A DNA stretch of 24,281 nt from Actinobacteria bacterium RBG_16_64_13 (GCA_001768675.1 MELN01000056.1:14313-38593); one strand, 5' to 3'. Numbered from the stretch's first letter, positions 6,975 through 14,600 are shown. Notes: generated by a model from the sequence alone, not told the origin. Numbers and translations: made by a program.

Positions 6975-8999
6975 TTGGCGGGCCGCTTCCTTTTCATCAT
7001 CCTGGATGGAGTGGGCGTGGGCGCCCTTCCCGACGCGGCCGCATATGGGGATGCCGGGTCGGACACTCTGGGCAATCTAAGCCGGACGGTCGATCTCCGG
7101 CTTCCTTTTCTGGAGCGCATGGGCCTTGGCAACATCCTTCCCATCAAAGGAGTCCCGCCGGTGGACGCGCCTCTGTGCCTGCCGGGCAGGCTAGCCCCGC
7201 TCTCGGCCGGAAAAGACACGACCGTGGGGCACTGGGAGCACATGGGACTGGTGACGCCCGAGCCGTTTCCGACCTATCCCGCGGGATTTCCGGAGGAGAT
7301 CATCGGCCCCTTCTCGGAACTCATCGGACGCAAAGTACTCGCCAACAAGCCCGCCTCCGGAACGGCCATCATCGCCGAACTGGGCGAGGAGCACATGGCC
7401 ACGGGACTGCCGATCGTCTATACATCGGGAGATAGCGTCTTCCAGATAGCGGCGCACGTGGACGTGGTGCCCCTGGAGCAACTCTATGTGTGGTGCCAGG
7501 TCGCTAGGGGGCTTCTCAAGGGCCCTCACGCCGTGGCGAGAGTCATCGCCCGGCCTTTTTCAGGCAGGCCCGGGGCGTTCGCCAGGACAAGGGACAGGCG
7601 GGATTTCTCCCTCGAGCCGACGGGACCGACCTACCTCGACGTGCTGCACTCCCGGGGGATCCCGGTATGCGCGCTGGGAAAGATCAGCGAGGTCTTCACC
7701 GGCAGGGGCGTGTCGACCACCCTGAAGGTCGGGTCGAACGCCGAGAACCTCGCCCTGGTCACCGATCTCATGTGGGGGCGGTCCGTCCTTGCCGCCTTCT
7801 CTGAAGGGCTCTTGATGACTAACCTGGTGGATTTCGACATGGTCTGGGGGCACCGCAACGACGTTGACGGGTTCGCCCGGGGCCTGGAGGACGTGGACGC
7901 CGCGCTGCCGGAGATCTTGGAAGCGATGTGCCCTGACGACCGTCTGATAATAAGCGCCGACCATGGCGTGGACCCAACGACCCCCAGCACCGACCACAGC
8001 AGGGAGTACGTGCCACTCCTCCTATATCCCCGGCCAATTGCCGCGCCGACGGCGGTATATGAGGGCATGCTAGCCGATACTGGGGCGACGCTTTGCGCAC
8101 ATCTCTCGGGGACGACAGGCGGACTCGCGGGGAGGAGCATTCTTGAGATGCGGCCGCAACGCGGATGGAGGCGCCACACGCCTGTGCGGTGGTCCTCGTC
8201 CGGCGCTTCAATCGCGTTACCTATGCGCGTCGGGGCTGAGGAGGCCGGCATCGCCGCGCGCTGGCTGAACGAGAACGTGGGTCCGGCACCGGATCTGGCC
8301 GTGGTGCTTGGGTCGGGACTCTCGCCCGAAACGCGGGGCAGCGCCGCCAGGGAGGTGGCCTATAGCGCCATCCCTCAGTGGGTGTGCGGGTCGGTGCAGG
8401 GACACCCTCAGTCCTTGCTCCTGAGCGAGATCGACGGGCGACGGGCGGTCTTTCTCAAAGGGAGACCTCACGAGTACGAGGGCTACGACCTGAGCGAGGT
8501 ACAACTGCCCGTGCGAACCCTTGCCACCTGGGGCGTGAGGAAGTTGATCCTGACCACCGCAAGCGGAGGAGTCGCCCGCGATTTGATACCTGGGAGCATC
8601 GTGATGGTCACAGAGGTGCTCGACCTGCAATATTCGGCCGCCGACGGTGGGCCGGCTCGACTGTGCGCGACCGAGATAGGACTGGCCGAGGCGCTGGAGC
8701 GGGGCGGAGCGGGGCTGCGCAAAGGCGCTCATGCGTCCCTGCCCGGGCCACAGTACGAAACGCCTGCCGAATTGGCCGTTCTGCTGGCGCTCGCAGCCAG
8801 TACGGTGAGCATGTCCCCCGCCGCGGAGTTGCGCGCGGCACGAGATGAGTGTTTGGACGTGGCCGTCATTGCCGTTGTGGTCAACTCCGGCGACACGACT
8901 CACGCGGACGTGCTCGAGGGTTCCGCGCGAGCCAGCGATTCGCTCAGGCAAACCCTGGCAGCCGTCGCCGCCGCTTGGGAGACTGCCTCGCTATACTAG
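6975..8999 (+). CDS. deoB: Phosphopentomutase (DeoB) fused in frame to purine nucleoside phosphorylase
   Basis: A single 674-residue frame joins two consecutive enzymes of nucleoside salvage. Residues 1-395 are DeoB, an alkaline-phosphatase-superfamily mutase converting (deoxy)ribose-1-phosphate to the 5-phosphate. Its metal and catalytic residues are Asp11, Thr82 in GKDTTVGHWE, Asp153, Asp288 and His293 in DFDMVWGHR, Asp329-His330 in SADHGVD, and His341. Residues about 417-674 are a trimeric-type purine nucleoside phosphorylase, which makes that sugar-1-phosphate: GSGLS (446-450), His477, RPHEYEGY (497-504), PGPQYETPAE with Glu595, SMS at 612-614, and Asn637, which favours 6-oxopurines. The start is TTG 6975, three bases after xerD. 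There is no stop at the junction (396-416). An internal GTG at 8184 has GGAGG 12 nt upstream, too distant, and ATG 8223 has no ribosome site, so a true fusion is likely. It ends with TAG. Confidence 0.9.
   Translation: MAGRFLFIILDGVGVGALPDAAAYGDAGSDTLGNLSRTVDLRLPFLERMGLGNILPIKGVPPVDAPLCLPGRLAPLSAGKDTTVGHWEHMGLVTPEPFPTYPAGFPEEIIGPFSELIGRKVLANKPASGTAIIAELGEEHMATGLPIVYTSGDSVFQIAAHVDVVPLEQLYVWCQVARGLLKGPHAVARVIARPFSGRPGAFARTRDRRDFSLEPTGPTYLDVLHSRGIPVCALGKISEVFTGRGVSTTLKVGSNAENLALVTDLMWGRSVLAAFSEGLLMTNLVDFDMVWGHRNDVDGFARGLEDVDAALPEILEAMCPDDRLIISADHGVDPTTPSTDHSREYVPLLLYPRPIAAPTAVYEGMLADTGATLCAHLSGTTGGLAGRSILEMRPQRGWRRHTPVRWSSSGASIALPMRVGAEEAGIAARWLNENVGPAPDLAVVLGSGLSPETRGSAAREVAYSAIPQWVCGSVQGHPQSLLLSEIDGRRAVFLKGRPHEYEGYDLSEVQLPVRTLATWGVRKLILTTASGGVARDLIPGSIVMVTEVLDLQYSAADGGPARLCATEIGLAEALERGGAGLRKGAHASLPGPQYETPAELAVLLALAASTVSMSPAAELRAARDECLDVAVIAVVVNSGDTTHADVLEGSARASDSLRQTLAAVAAAWETASLY
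8992..8997 (+). promoter_or_regulatory. Putative -10 element giving a leaderless transcript
   Basis: TATACT at 8992-8997 overlaps the TAG stop of the preceding gene and ends seven bases before ATG 9005. With normal -10 geometry transcription would begin at about 9004-9005, so the message would start at or within one base of the initiation codon. The purine-rich AGAGGG at 8998-9003 is too close to the ATG to be an ordinary ribosome site. No good -35 is seen at 16-18 bp. Leaderless genes with this layout are common in Actinomycetota and Deinococcota. Confidence 0.4.
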
Positions 9000-9004
9000 A
9001 GGGT

Positions 9005-11719
9005 ATGACTGCTCCACCTTCCTTGTTTCAGATCTCCACGGTCATCACGACCCACCAGAACGCTGATTTCGACGCCTTGGCTGCGGCGGTCGGCGCAGCC
9101 TTGCTCTATCCCGAGGCACGCATAGTCTTTGCCGGTTCCCTCAATCCGAACGTGAGAGAGTTCGTCTCGCTTCATGGGGAGAGCCTGCCCATCCTCAGTC
9201 TGCGGCTCATCGACCAGAGCAAGATACGGCAGCTGATCGTGGTCGACACGGCAGACCCGGAGAGGATCGGCGATTTGGGCCGGCTGTGCGGGCGCAAAGA
9301 TGTCGAGACCGTGGTCTTCGACCATCACCAGGCGGAGAACCCGAGCCGCCCTCCCTACGTGAAGGGGGAGAACTGGGTCCTCTCCGAAGACGGCTCGGAA
9401 GCCACCTCCATGCTGCACTTGCTGCTCGAGCGCGGAGTCGACGTGCCGCGGCTCGAGGCCACCATCTTCGCCCTTGGCATCCACGAGGACACCGGTTCCC
9501 TGACCTATCCGCGGACAACGATCCGCGATGCCGAGATGCTTGCGGTCTGTATGCGCCTGGGAGCTTCCCAGGCTTTGATCGAACGCTACCTACACAGCGC
9601 TCTCACCAAGGAGCAGCGCGAGGTTCTCATGCGCCTTGTGGACGTGGTAAGGGTCGAGCGAGTCAGGGGGCTCGACGTACACGTGGCTGCATTGGAGGTC
9701 CCGGGGTATGTGGACGCTCTGAGCGTCATCGCCCACAAACTCATGGAGCTGATCAACGCCGAGATCCTTCTTCAGGCAGTGGGCATGGAAGAGCGCGTCT
9801 TCGTCACAGCTCGTTCTCGCGCCGGCTCTGTGGACGTGGGAGTGCTGCTGCACTCGGTCGGAGGAGGCGGCCATGCCCAGGCTGCTTCCGCCGTGTCCCG
9901 CGATCGCTCCCCGAACGAAGTGATCGTCACCCTCTTGAACGCCTTGGCGCAGAGCAGCCTTGGCGTTCCGACGGCTGCGGAGATCATGAGCCGTCCCGTC
10001 CGTTTCATCGATGCCGATACGCCGGTCACCGAGGCTCTGGTCACAGCTCAGCGCTACGGTCATTCAGGCATCTGCGTTCGCGCCGACGGCCGCGTTGTGG
10101 GCATCGTGGCCCGGCGCGACTTGGACAAAGCCATTCGCCATGGTCTCGGACACGCCCCGGTTAAGGGGGTCATGACGCGGAACATCTCATTCGCGCGCGC
10201 CTCTACGGGAGTCGACGAGCTCAGGCGGATCATGGTGGAAGGCAATGTCGGCCGAGTACCTGTGGTCGTAGACGAGGTCTACGAGGACGCAGCGGCAAAC
10301 CAGAACGCTCGTGTCGGCGACGTGATAGGCATAGTCACTAGGACCGACGTGCTCGGAGCGTACCAGGGGAGGTGGGAGCAGGAGCAGGCTCAAGCCGCGG
10401 CGCCCCAGGTGTACGCCATGCAGGCGCTGGCCGATCATCCGTTTCTCGGGAGTCTCTTCAGGGCCTGCTCCGCGCTTTCGGAGGATTTCGCGGGAGTCTA
10501 CCTGGTTGGCGGCTTCGTCCGCGATCTGTTGCTGGAACAGCCCAACGTCGACGTCGATATCGCCGTCGAAGGCGATGGCATCCACTTCGGAACGCGGCTT
10601 GCCGCTCAGCTTGGGGGCCGCGTGCGGGCGCATCGCAAGTTCAAGACCGCGGTAGTGCTGCTCCCCCCGGCGATCCTGGGGGACGCCCCGGCCTGGTTGC
10701 GCCCGGCGGGTGAGCCTTTCCATGTCGACGTAGCCACGACCCGCACCGAGTTCTATGATTATCCCGCGGCTCTGCCGAGGGTCGAGCACGCGTCTATCCG
10801 CCAGGATCTCTTCCGGCGCGATTTCACCATCAACGCCATGGCGATCTCACTCATGGGCCTCGACTTTGGCACCGTGATCGACTTCTTCGGCGGATACCGA
10901 GACCTTCGTGAGGGCGTGATCCGGGTGCTGCACAACCTCAGTTTCATCGAGGACCCGACCCGGATATTCCGAGCCGTGCGCTATGAGAATCGGTATGGGT
11001 TCCGGATGGACGAGCAGACGAAGAACTTCGCCAAGAGCTGTGTCGACATGCACCTGGTCGGCGATCTCTCGAGCGTGCGCCTCCGCGACGAATTGGTGGC
11101 TTTGCTGAGTGAGGACGACGTGGAATGGACACTGGGCCGCCTATTCGAACTGGGGGTGGCTCGTGAGGTGCATCCGAAATTGGCCACAGGCAAGAAGACA
11201 GCCACTCTCGTCAAGCGCATGGATGCTTTGGTGAAGAAGCTGGGAGTATCCGACGAGGTGATAAGCTGGCGTCTGAGACTGACGGCCATCACGCGAAACA
11301 TGACGCACGACGAGTTGTACTTGTGGCTGGAGCAGCTGAAGCTCAAGCGGTCGGACAGCGGCGTGGTCCGCGCTGGGGTAGTCATCGCCCCGGCGCTGGT
11401 GTCGATGTTGGCGCGCGACGACATGAGCGATTGGGACATCTACCGCTCGTTGCGGCATGAGCCGGTAGAAGCCTTGGTTTTCGCCTTGGCGGGGATGGAG
11501 GCGGGGCCGGCGGAGGGCCGCTTGCGGCGGTACATCGGCGATCTTCGCTATCGCACGCTGAGCATCGGCGGGGACGATCTCTTGGCGCTGGGCTTGAAGA
11601 GAGGCCCGGCTGTGGGAAGGCTACTTGAACGACTGAGGGAGTTGCGGGTGAAGCAGATGATCGACGGACGGGAGTCCGAGCTGCAAGCAGCTCGGACGAT
11701 GTTGGAGAAACGGCGATGA
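9005..11719 (+). CDS. DHH/DHHA1-CBS-CBS-tRNA nucleotidyltransferase (CCA- or A-adding, poly(A) polymerase family)
   Basis: This 904-residue protein has three modules. Residues 1-320 form a DHH/DHHA1 phosphoesterase: THQNADFDA (16-24), VDTAD (80-84), the FDHHQ motif with DHH at 106-108, and GGGGHAQAA at 286-294. Two CBS domains (about 325-380 and 385-450) likely bind adenine nucleotides. Residues about 470-880 are a class II nucleotidyltransferase: YLVGGFVRDLL (499-509), catalytic Asp516 and Asp518 in DVDIAVEGDG, RRDFTINAMA, and FRAVRYENRYGFRM. Known relatives with this architecture add CCA, or only the terminal A, to tRNA 3' ends; the DHH part may degrade oligonucleotides or cyclic dinucleotides. 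Which activity applies here cannot be settled from one gene. The window's tRNA-Pro lacks an encoded CCA and so needs such an enzyme. Its stop overlaps the next ATG (ATGA, 11716-11719). Confidence 0.9.
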   Translation: MTAPPSLFQISTVITTHQNADFDALAAAVGAALLYPEARIVFAGSLNPNVREFVSLHGESLPILSLRLIDQSKIRQLIVVDTADPERIGDLGRLCGRKDVETVVFDHHQAENPSRPPYVKGENWVLSEDGSEATSMLHLLLERGVDVPRLEATIFALGIHEDTGSLTYPRTTIRDAEMLAVCMRLGASQALIERYLHSALTKEQREVLMRLVDVVRVERVRGLDVHVAALEVPGYVDALSVIAHKLMELINAEILLQAVGMEERVFVTARSRAGSVDVGVLLHSVGGGGHAQAASAVSRDRSPNEVIVTLLNALAQSSLGVPTAAEIMSRPVRFIDADTPVTEALVTAQRYGHSGICVRADGRVVGIVARRDLDKAIRHGLGHAPVKGVMTRNISFARASTGVDELRRIMVEGNVGRVPVVVDEVYEDAAANQNARVGDVIGIVTRTDVLGAYQGRWEQEQAQAAAPQVYAMQALADHPFLGSLFRACSALSEDFAGVYLVGGFVRDLLLEQPNVDVDIAVEGDGIHFGTRLAAQLGGRVRAHRKFKTAVVLLPPAILGDAPAWLRPAGEPFHVDVATTRTEFYDYPAALPRVEHASIRQDLFRRDFTINAMAISLMGLDFGTVIDFFGGYRDLREGVIRVLHNLSFIEDPTRIFRAVRYENRYGFRMDEQTKNFAKSCVDMHLVGDLSSVRLRDELVALLSEDDVEWTLGRLFELGVAREVHPKLATGKKTATLVKRMDALVKKLGVSDEVISWRLRLTAITRNMTHDELYLWLEQLKLKRSDSGVVRAGVVIAPALVSMLARDDMSDWDIYRSLRHEPVEALVFALAGMEAGPAEGRLRRYIGDLRYRTLSIGGDDLLALGLKRGPAVGRLLERLRELRVKQMIDGRESELQAARTMLEKRR

Positions 11720-12393
11720 GCGGAGGCGGGATGAACCTCCTCATGCTGGGCTTCGGCGATGTTGACTGGGTCAACCTCATCATCTTGATCCCGATACTGG
11801 TGGTGTCGCTGTCCGCGCATGAACTGATGCACGGTGTGATCGCGTACCGTCTTGGCGACCCGACTGCCAAGCGCGCAGGAAGGCTGACGCTCAATCCGCT
11901 CAAGCACCTCGACCCTATCGGCACGGCGATGTTCTTCATCACCTACATCGTCGGTGGACGAGTGTTCGGTTGGGCCAAGCCGATCCCGGTTTCTCCCTAC
12001 TATTTCAAGAACCGCCAGCGGGGGATGGCTATCGTAGGAGCTGCGGGGCCGATCACCAACTTCGTCCTCGCGATCATACTGATCCTCGTTCTGAACTGGA
12101 TCCACCCTGGGAGCGACGGCAGGCTCTTCCACGTCCTGCTGTTGGCTTTTGAGGTGAATATCGTGTTGGGTCTCTTCAATCTCATCCCTATTCCTCCGCT
12201 CGACGGCTCCCGAGTTTTCGGAGCCTTCCTCCCGCGGAACGCCTACGAGAAATGGGTGGCGGTCGATCGGTACGGATTCCTCCTCGTCATAGCCCTTATC
12301 ATTCTCTTCGAGAACCAGTTCTTCCGGCTTATCTCTTGGGTCATGCTGAGCTTGGCCGACGTGTTCCTCACTAACTACACGATCATTTCCTGA
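11716..12393 (+). CDS. Small M50 (site-2 protease-like) membrane metallopeptidase
   Basis: The product is a predicted intramembrane zinc protease of 225 residues, of the compact SpoIVFB/YwhC-like M50 group without a PDZ domain. The zinc motif HELMH is at residues 35-39 inside the first membrane segment (about 19-46). The third ligand is Asp163 in the NLIPIPPLDGSRV motif (155-167), as in the NPDG-type motif of the family. Further hydrophobic segments are at about 68-80, 104-128, 138-160 and 192-215. The conserved segment GWAKPIPVSPYYF (85-97) is typical of the group. It overlaps the upstream gene by four bases and precedes scpA. Its substrate is unknown; similar genes beside scpAB are frequent in Gram-positive bacteria, which says nothing certain about function. 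Confidence 0.9.
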   Translation: MSGGGMNLLMLGFGDVDWVNLIILIPILVVSLSAHELMHGVIAYRLGDPTAKRAGRLTLNPLKHLDPIGTAMFFITYIVGGRVFGWAKPIPVSPYYFKNRQRGMAIVGAAGPITNFVLAIILILVLNWIHPGSDGRLFHVLLLAFEVNIVLGLFNLIPIPPLDGSRVFGAFLPRNAYEKWVAVDRYGFLLVIALIILFENQFFRLISWVMLSLADVFLTNYTIIS

Positions 12394-12418
12394 CCGGCTG
12401 GGCGAAGCGAGCACCACG

Positions 12419-13171
12419 CTGAGAGCTCTCGAACTCGAACTCGACGTCTATCAAGGTCCTTTCGACCTTCTGCTGTCCCTGGTGTTGAAGGAGGAGATCG
12501 ACCTCCTGGAGGTGCCACTCTTCGAGGTGATCACCGCCTATCTCGAAGAGATGGACGCGGCCGGCGCTGCCGGATACTGGGACGAGATGACGGAGTTTCT
12601 GCTCCGCATGAGCCTTCTGGTGGAGGTGAAGTCCCGGCTGCTGCTGCCCGGGGCCTACCAGGAGATCGAGGACGAGCTGACACCCGAGGAGGCCCGCGAC
12701 CAGCTCCTCGCACGGCTCTTCGACTACAGCAAGTTCAGGGCGGCGTCGGCGCAGCTTCGGGAGCGAGGCGAGGCTAGCGCTTCGTCGGTCTACCGGGATC
12801 CGCTCTCCCAAGCAAGGAGGCGCCTGGCTCCGTTGGAGAGCGTAGCCGGAACTGAGGACGCAATGGACCTGCGGGATTGCCTCGTGCGACTTCTGGAAAG
12901 CAAGAGTCCCCCCGACACCTCGCACATCACACAGATCAAGGTGGAACTGCCGCGCCAGATCCGCATTATCCGCGGGGTTCTGGCCAAACGCGGGCATTTC
13001 TCTTTCAATCGCATCTTTGGAGGAGAGCAGCCGCTCGTGCAGGCCCTCTCGGTCTTCGCACTGCTCGATCTGCTTGCCCGCGGGGAGATACGCGTTTCCC
13101 AGAGGGAGGCTTTCGGGGATATCCACGTCAGCACCCGTGAAGTCGAGAGCCGTCCCGAGGCCCGGTCATGA
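12419..13171 (+). CDS. scpA: Segregation and condensation protein ScpA, apparent CTG start
   Basis: ScpA is the kleisin subunit of the SMC-ScpAB condensin that compacts and segregates the chromosome. From CTG 12419 the protein is 250 residues. The N-terminal motif YQGPFDLLLSLV (11-22), needed to bind the SMC neck, is present and in frame, and the C-terminal winged helix (FNRIFGGEQPLVQALSVFALLDLL) is intact. The first ATG/GTG/TTG in this frame is GTG 12482, downstream of the motif; upstream to the TGA at 12347-12349 the only CTG codons in the gap after the previous gene are 12398 and 12419. Neither has a clear ribosome site. I chose 12419 because LRALELELDVYQGPF matches family N-termini. A sequencing error in an ATG is the main alternative. 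The stop overlaps the scpB ATG (13168-13171). Confidence 0.82.
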   Translation: MRALELELDVYQGPFDLLLSLVLKEEIDLLEVPLFEVITAYLEEMDAAGAAGYWDEMTEFLLRMSLLVEVKSRLLLPGAYQEIEDELTPEEARDQLLARLFDYSKFRAASAQLRERGEASASSVYRDPLSQARRRLAPLESVAGTEDAMDLRDCLVRLLESKSPPDTSHITQIKVELPRQIRIIRGVLAKRGHFSFNRIFGGEQPLVQALSVFALLDLLARGEIRVSQREAFGDIHVSTREVESRPEARS

Positions 13172-13770
13172 ACGATCTAGACACAACCGCACTCAAGCAG
13201 AATGTCGAGGCGTTGTTGTTCGCGGCCGGGGAGCCGCTTTCGCTGGACGTCTTGCTCCAGGCCCTGTCTCTGCCGGACCCTTTGGGCCGCGCCCTGGTAG
13301 AAGAGGTCCTCAAGTCGCTCGAGATCGAATTCGCGCCAGAGGGGCCGAGAGGATTCGAGTTGGTACGTCTTGCCGGGGGGTGGGCCTTCCGCACCAACCC
13401 TTCATGCCGGACCGCCGTCTCTGCGCTCTTCGAGTTGCCGGAAGATGTCTCGCGCCTATCCTCGGCGGCCATGGAGTGCTTGACCATCGTCGCGTACCTC
13501 CAACCGGTGTCGAGGCCGCAGATAGCCGAGATCCGCGGGGTCAACTCCGATTCGCCCATGCGGACTCTGCAGGAAAGGGAACTCGTCACAGAGGTGGGGC
13601 GGGTACAGGGGGGCGGAGGGGCCTTGCTATACGGCACGACACCCCGTTTTGAGGCGATGTTCGGGCTGTCAGGGCTGGAAGAGCTGCCGGCGCTCGAGGG
13701 CTTTGCCCTCAGTGACGAACAAAGGGAAGAACTGCGCCGGCGTCTGGGTCTGATGGCGGTGGCGGAATGA
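13168..13770 (+). CDS. scpB: Segregation and condensation protein ScpB
   Basis: ScpB forms a dimer of tandem winged-helix domains that binds the middle of ScpA in the SMC condensin complex. The protein is 200 residues, normal length. Recognisable parts are the N-terminal VEALLFAAGEPLS (13-25), the FELVRLAGGWAFRT segment (63-76), and the second winged helix with SSAAMECLTIVAYLQPVSRPQIAEIRGVNSD, the best conserved stretch of the family. ATGA overlaps join it both to scpA upstream (13168) and to rluB downstream (13767), an arrangement seen in both Actinomycetota and Firmicutes and consistent with coupled translation. Confidence 0.96.
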   Translation: MNDLDTTALKQNVEALLFAAGEPLSLDVLLQALSLPDPLGRALVEEVLKSLEIEFAPEGPRGFELVRLAGGWAFRTNPSCRTAVSALFELPEDVSRLSSAAMECLTIVAYLQPVSRPQIAEIRGVNSDSPMRTLQERELVTEVGRVQGGGGALLYGTTPRFEAMFGLSGLEELPALEGFALSDEQREELRRRLGLMAVAE

Positions 13771-14498
13771 GCGTGAGGCTGCAGAAGTACCTGGCGGAAG
13801 CCGGCGTGGCTTCGCGCAGAAAGTGCGAGGATCTCATCCGAGCAGGCCGGATCACGGTGGACGGGGTCACCGCCGAGCTCGGCGTGTCCGTAGAACCGGA
13901 GATTCAGACCATCGCCCTCGATGGGCGCCCGGTCGTCCGGGAGGACAAGGAATACTGGTTGCTCAACAAAGCCGCGGGAGTGTTGACGGCTTCGTCGGAC
14001 TCGCGTGGCCGACCCACTGTCGTGGAATCGGTGCCTTCCCGCGTGCGCTTGTTCCCGGTGGGCAGGCTCGACTTGGACAGCACTGGCGTACTGCTGCTCA
14101 CCAATGACGGTGAGTTGGCGGCGCGTCTTCTCCACCCTCGATATCACGTGGAGAAGGAATATGTGGTCACTGTGCTGGGAGTGGTATCGGAAAAGACGTT
14201 GGAGAAGCTGCGTCGCGGCGTCGAACTCGAGGACGGACCAACAGCTCCCGCCAAGGCCGAGATCATGGGGGACGCGGGTCTGGCCGGCCGCGGCACGACG
14301 AGCACAGTCCGCGTCACCATTCACGAGGGGCGCAAGCGTCAGGTGCGGCGCATGTTCGAGGTAGTCGGCTACAGGGTGGTAGCGCTGCATCGCGCGCGCT
14401 TCGGCGGGCTCAGCGACGAGGGCCTGGCACCCGGAGAGGCGCGCCCGCTCTCCGCCGGCGAGGTGGACCAGTTGCGCCGTGCGGCATTCGTGCGTTGA
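13767..14498 (+). CDS. rluB: 23S rRNA pseudouridine synthase RluB family
   Basis: This RsuA/RluB-type enzyme isomerises a uridine to pseudouridine in ribosomal RNA, most likely in the 23S peptidyl-transferase region. It is 243 residues. An S4 RNA-binding domain (about 2-60: MSVRLQKYLAEAGVASRRKC onwards) precedes the catalytic domain with Asp102 in VGRLDLDSTGVLLLTNDG. HPRYHVEKEY and the basic HEGRKRQVRRMF motif are also present. It starts in a four-base overlap with scpB, the usual neighbour in many Gram-positive genomes. Target site cannot be read from sequence; RluB is favoured over RsuA by the scpAB context. Confidence 0.94.
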   Translation: MSVRLQKYLAEAGVASRRKCEDLIRAGRITVDGVTAELGVSVEPEIQTIALDGRPVVREDKEYWLLNKAAGVLTASSDSRGRPTVVESVPSRVRLFPVGRLDLDSTGVLLLTNDGELAARLLHPRYHVEKEYVVTVLGVVSEKTLEKLRRGVELEDGPTAPAKAEIMGDAGLAGRGTTSTVRVTIHEGRKRQVRRMFEVVGYRVVALHRARFGGLSDEGLAPGEARPLSAGEVDQLRRAAFVR

Positions 14499-14510
14499 CC
14501 CATCCTGCTC

Positions 14511-14516
14511 TATACT
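14511..14516 (+). promoter_or_regulatory. Putative -10 element of the aromatic amino-acid operon
   Basis: TATACT at 14511-14516 lies in the 102-nt gap between rluB and hisC, 84 nt before the hisC ATG. It occurs in the same CTATACT context as elements before the DHH/CBS gene and tRNA-Pro. Predicted start is about 14522-14524. No convincing -35 is found 16-18 bp upstream; TTGACC at 14495-14500 is only 10 bp away and is probably coincidental. Confidence 0.45.
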
Positions 14517-14519
14517 GAG

Positions 14520-14585
14520 AGGTCGCGCCGCGGCCCTGGGCTTTTCCGGGGGTCGCAGGCAGCCCGCGGCGATCTACGGCGACCT
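14520..14585 (+). promoter_or_regulatory. Strongly folded leader upstream of hisC (candidate cis-regulatory RNA)
   Basis: AGGTCGC (14520-14526) pairs perfectly with GCGACCT (14579-14585), and the directly following GCCGCGG (14527-14533) pairs perfectly with CCGCGGC (14564-14570). This is a 14-bp stem interrupted only by an 8-nt one-sided bulge (14571-14578). Inside it CCCTGG (14534-14539) can pair with CCGGGG (14546-14551), one pair being G-T, around a six-base loop. The fold ends seven bases before the hisC ribosome site GGAG (14592-14595). There is no T-run, so it is not a standard terminator, and I do not recognise it as a T-box or a known riboswitch. If transcription starts at about 14523, the outer stem loses its first two or three pairs. 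Confidence 0.45.
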
Positions 14586-14600
14586 ATCGGCGGAGCAAAC

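Noticed and set aside
13128..14390. Long minus-strand open frame (420 codons) opposite scpB and rluB
   Set aside because: Both genes underneath are unambiguous; GC-rich DNA commonly leaves the antisense frame open, and the translation has no recognisable motif.
14495..14516. TTGACC and TATACT as a full sigma-70 promoter before hisC
   Set aside because: The spacer is only 10 bp, far from the required 16-18; only the -10 was kept.
14520..14585. T-box or rho-independent attenuator before hisC
   Set aside because: No T-box antiterminator consensus, no poly-T, and the region is too short; kept only as an unclassified folded leader.
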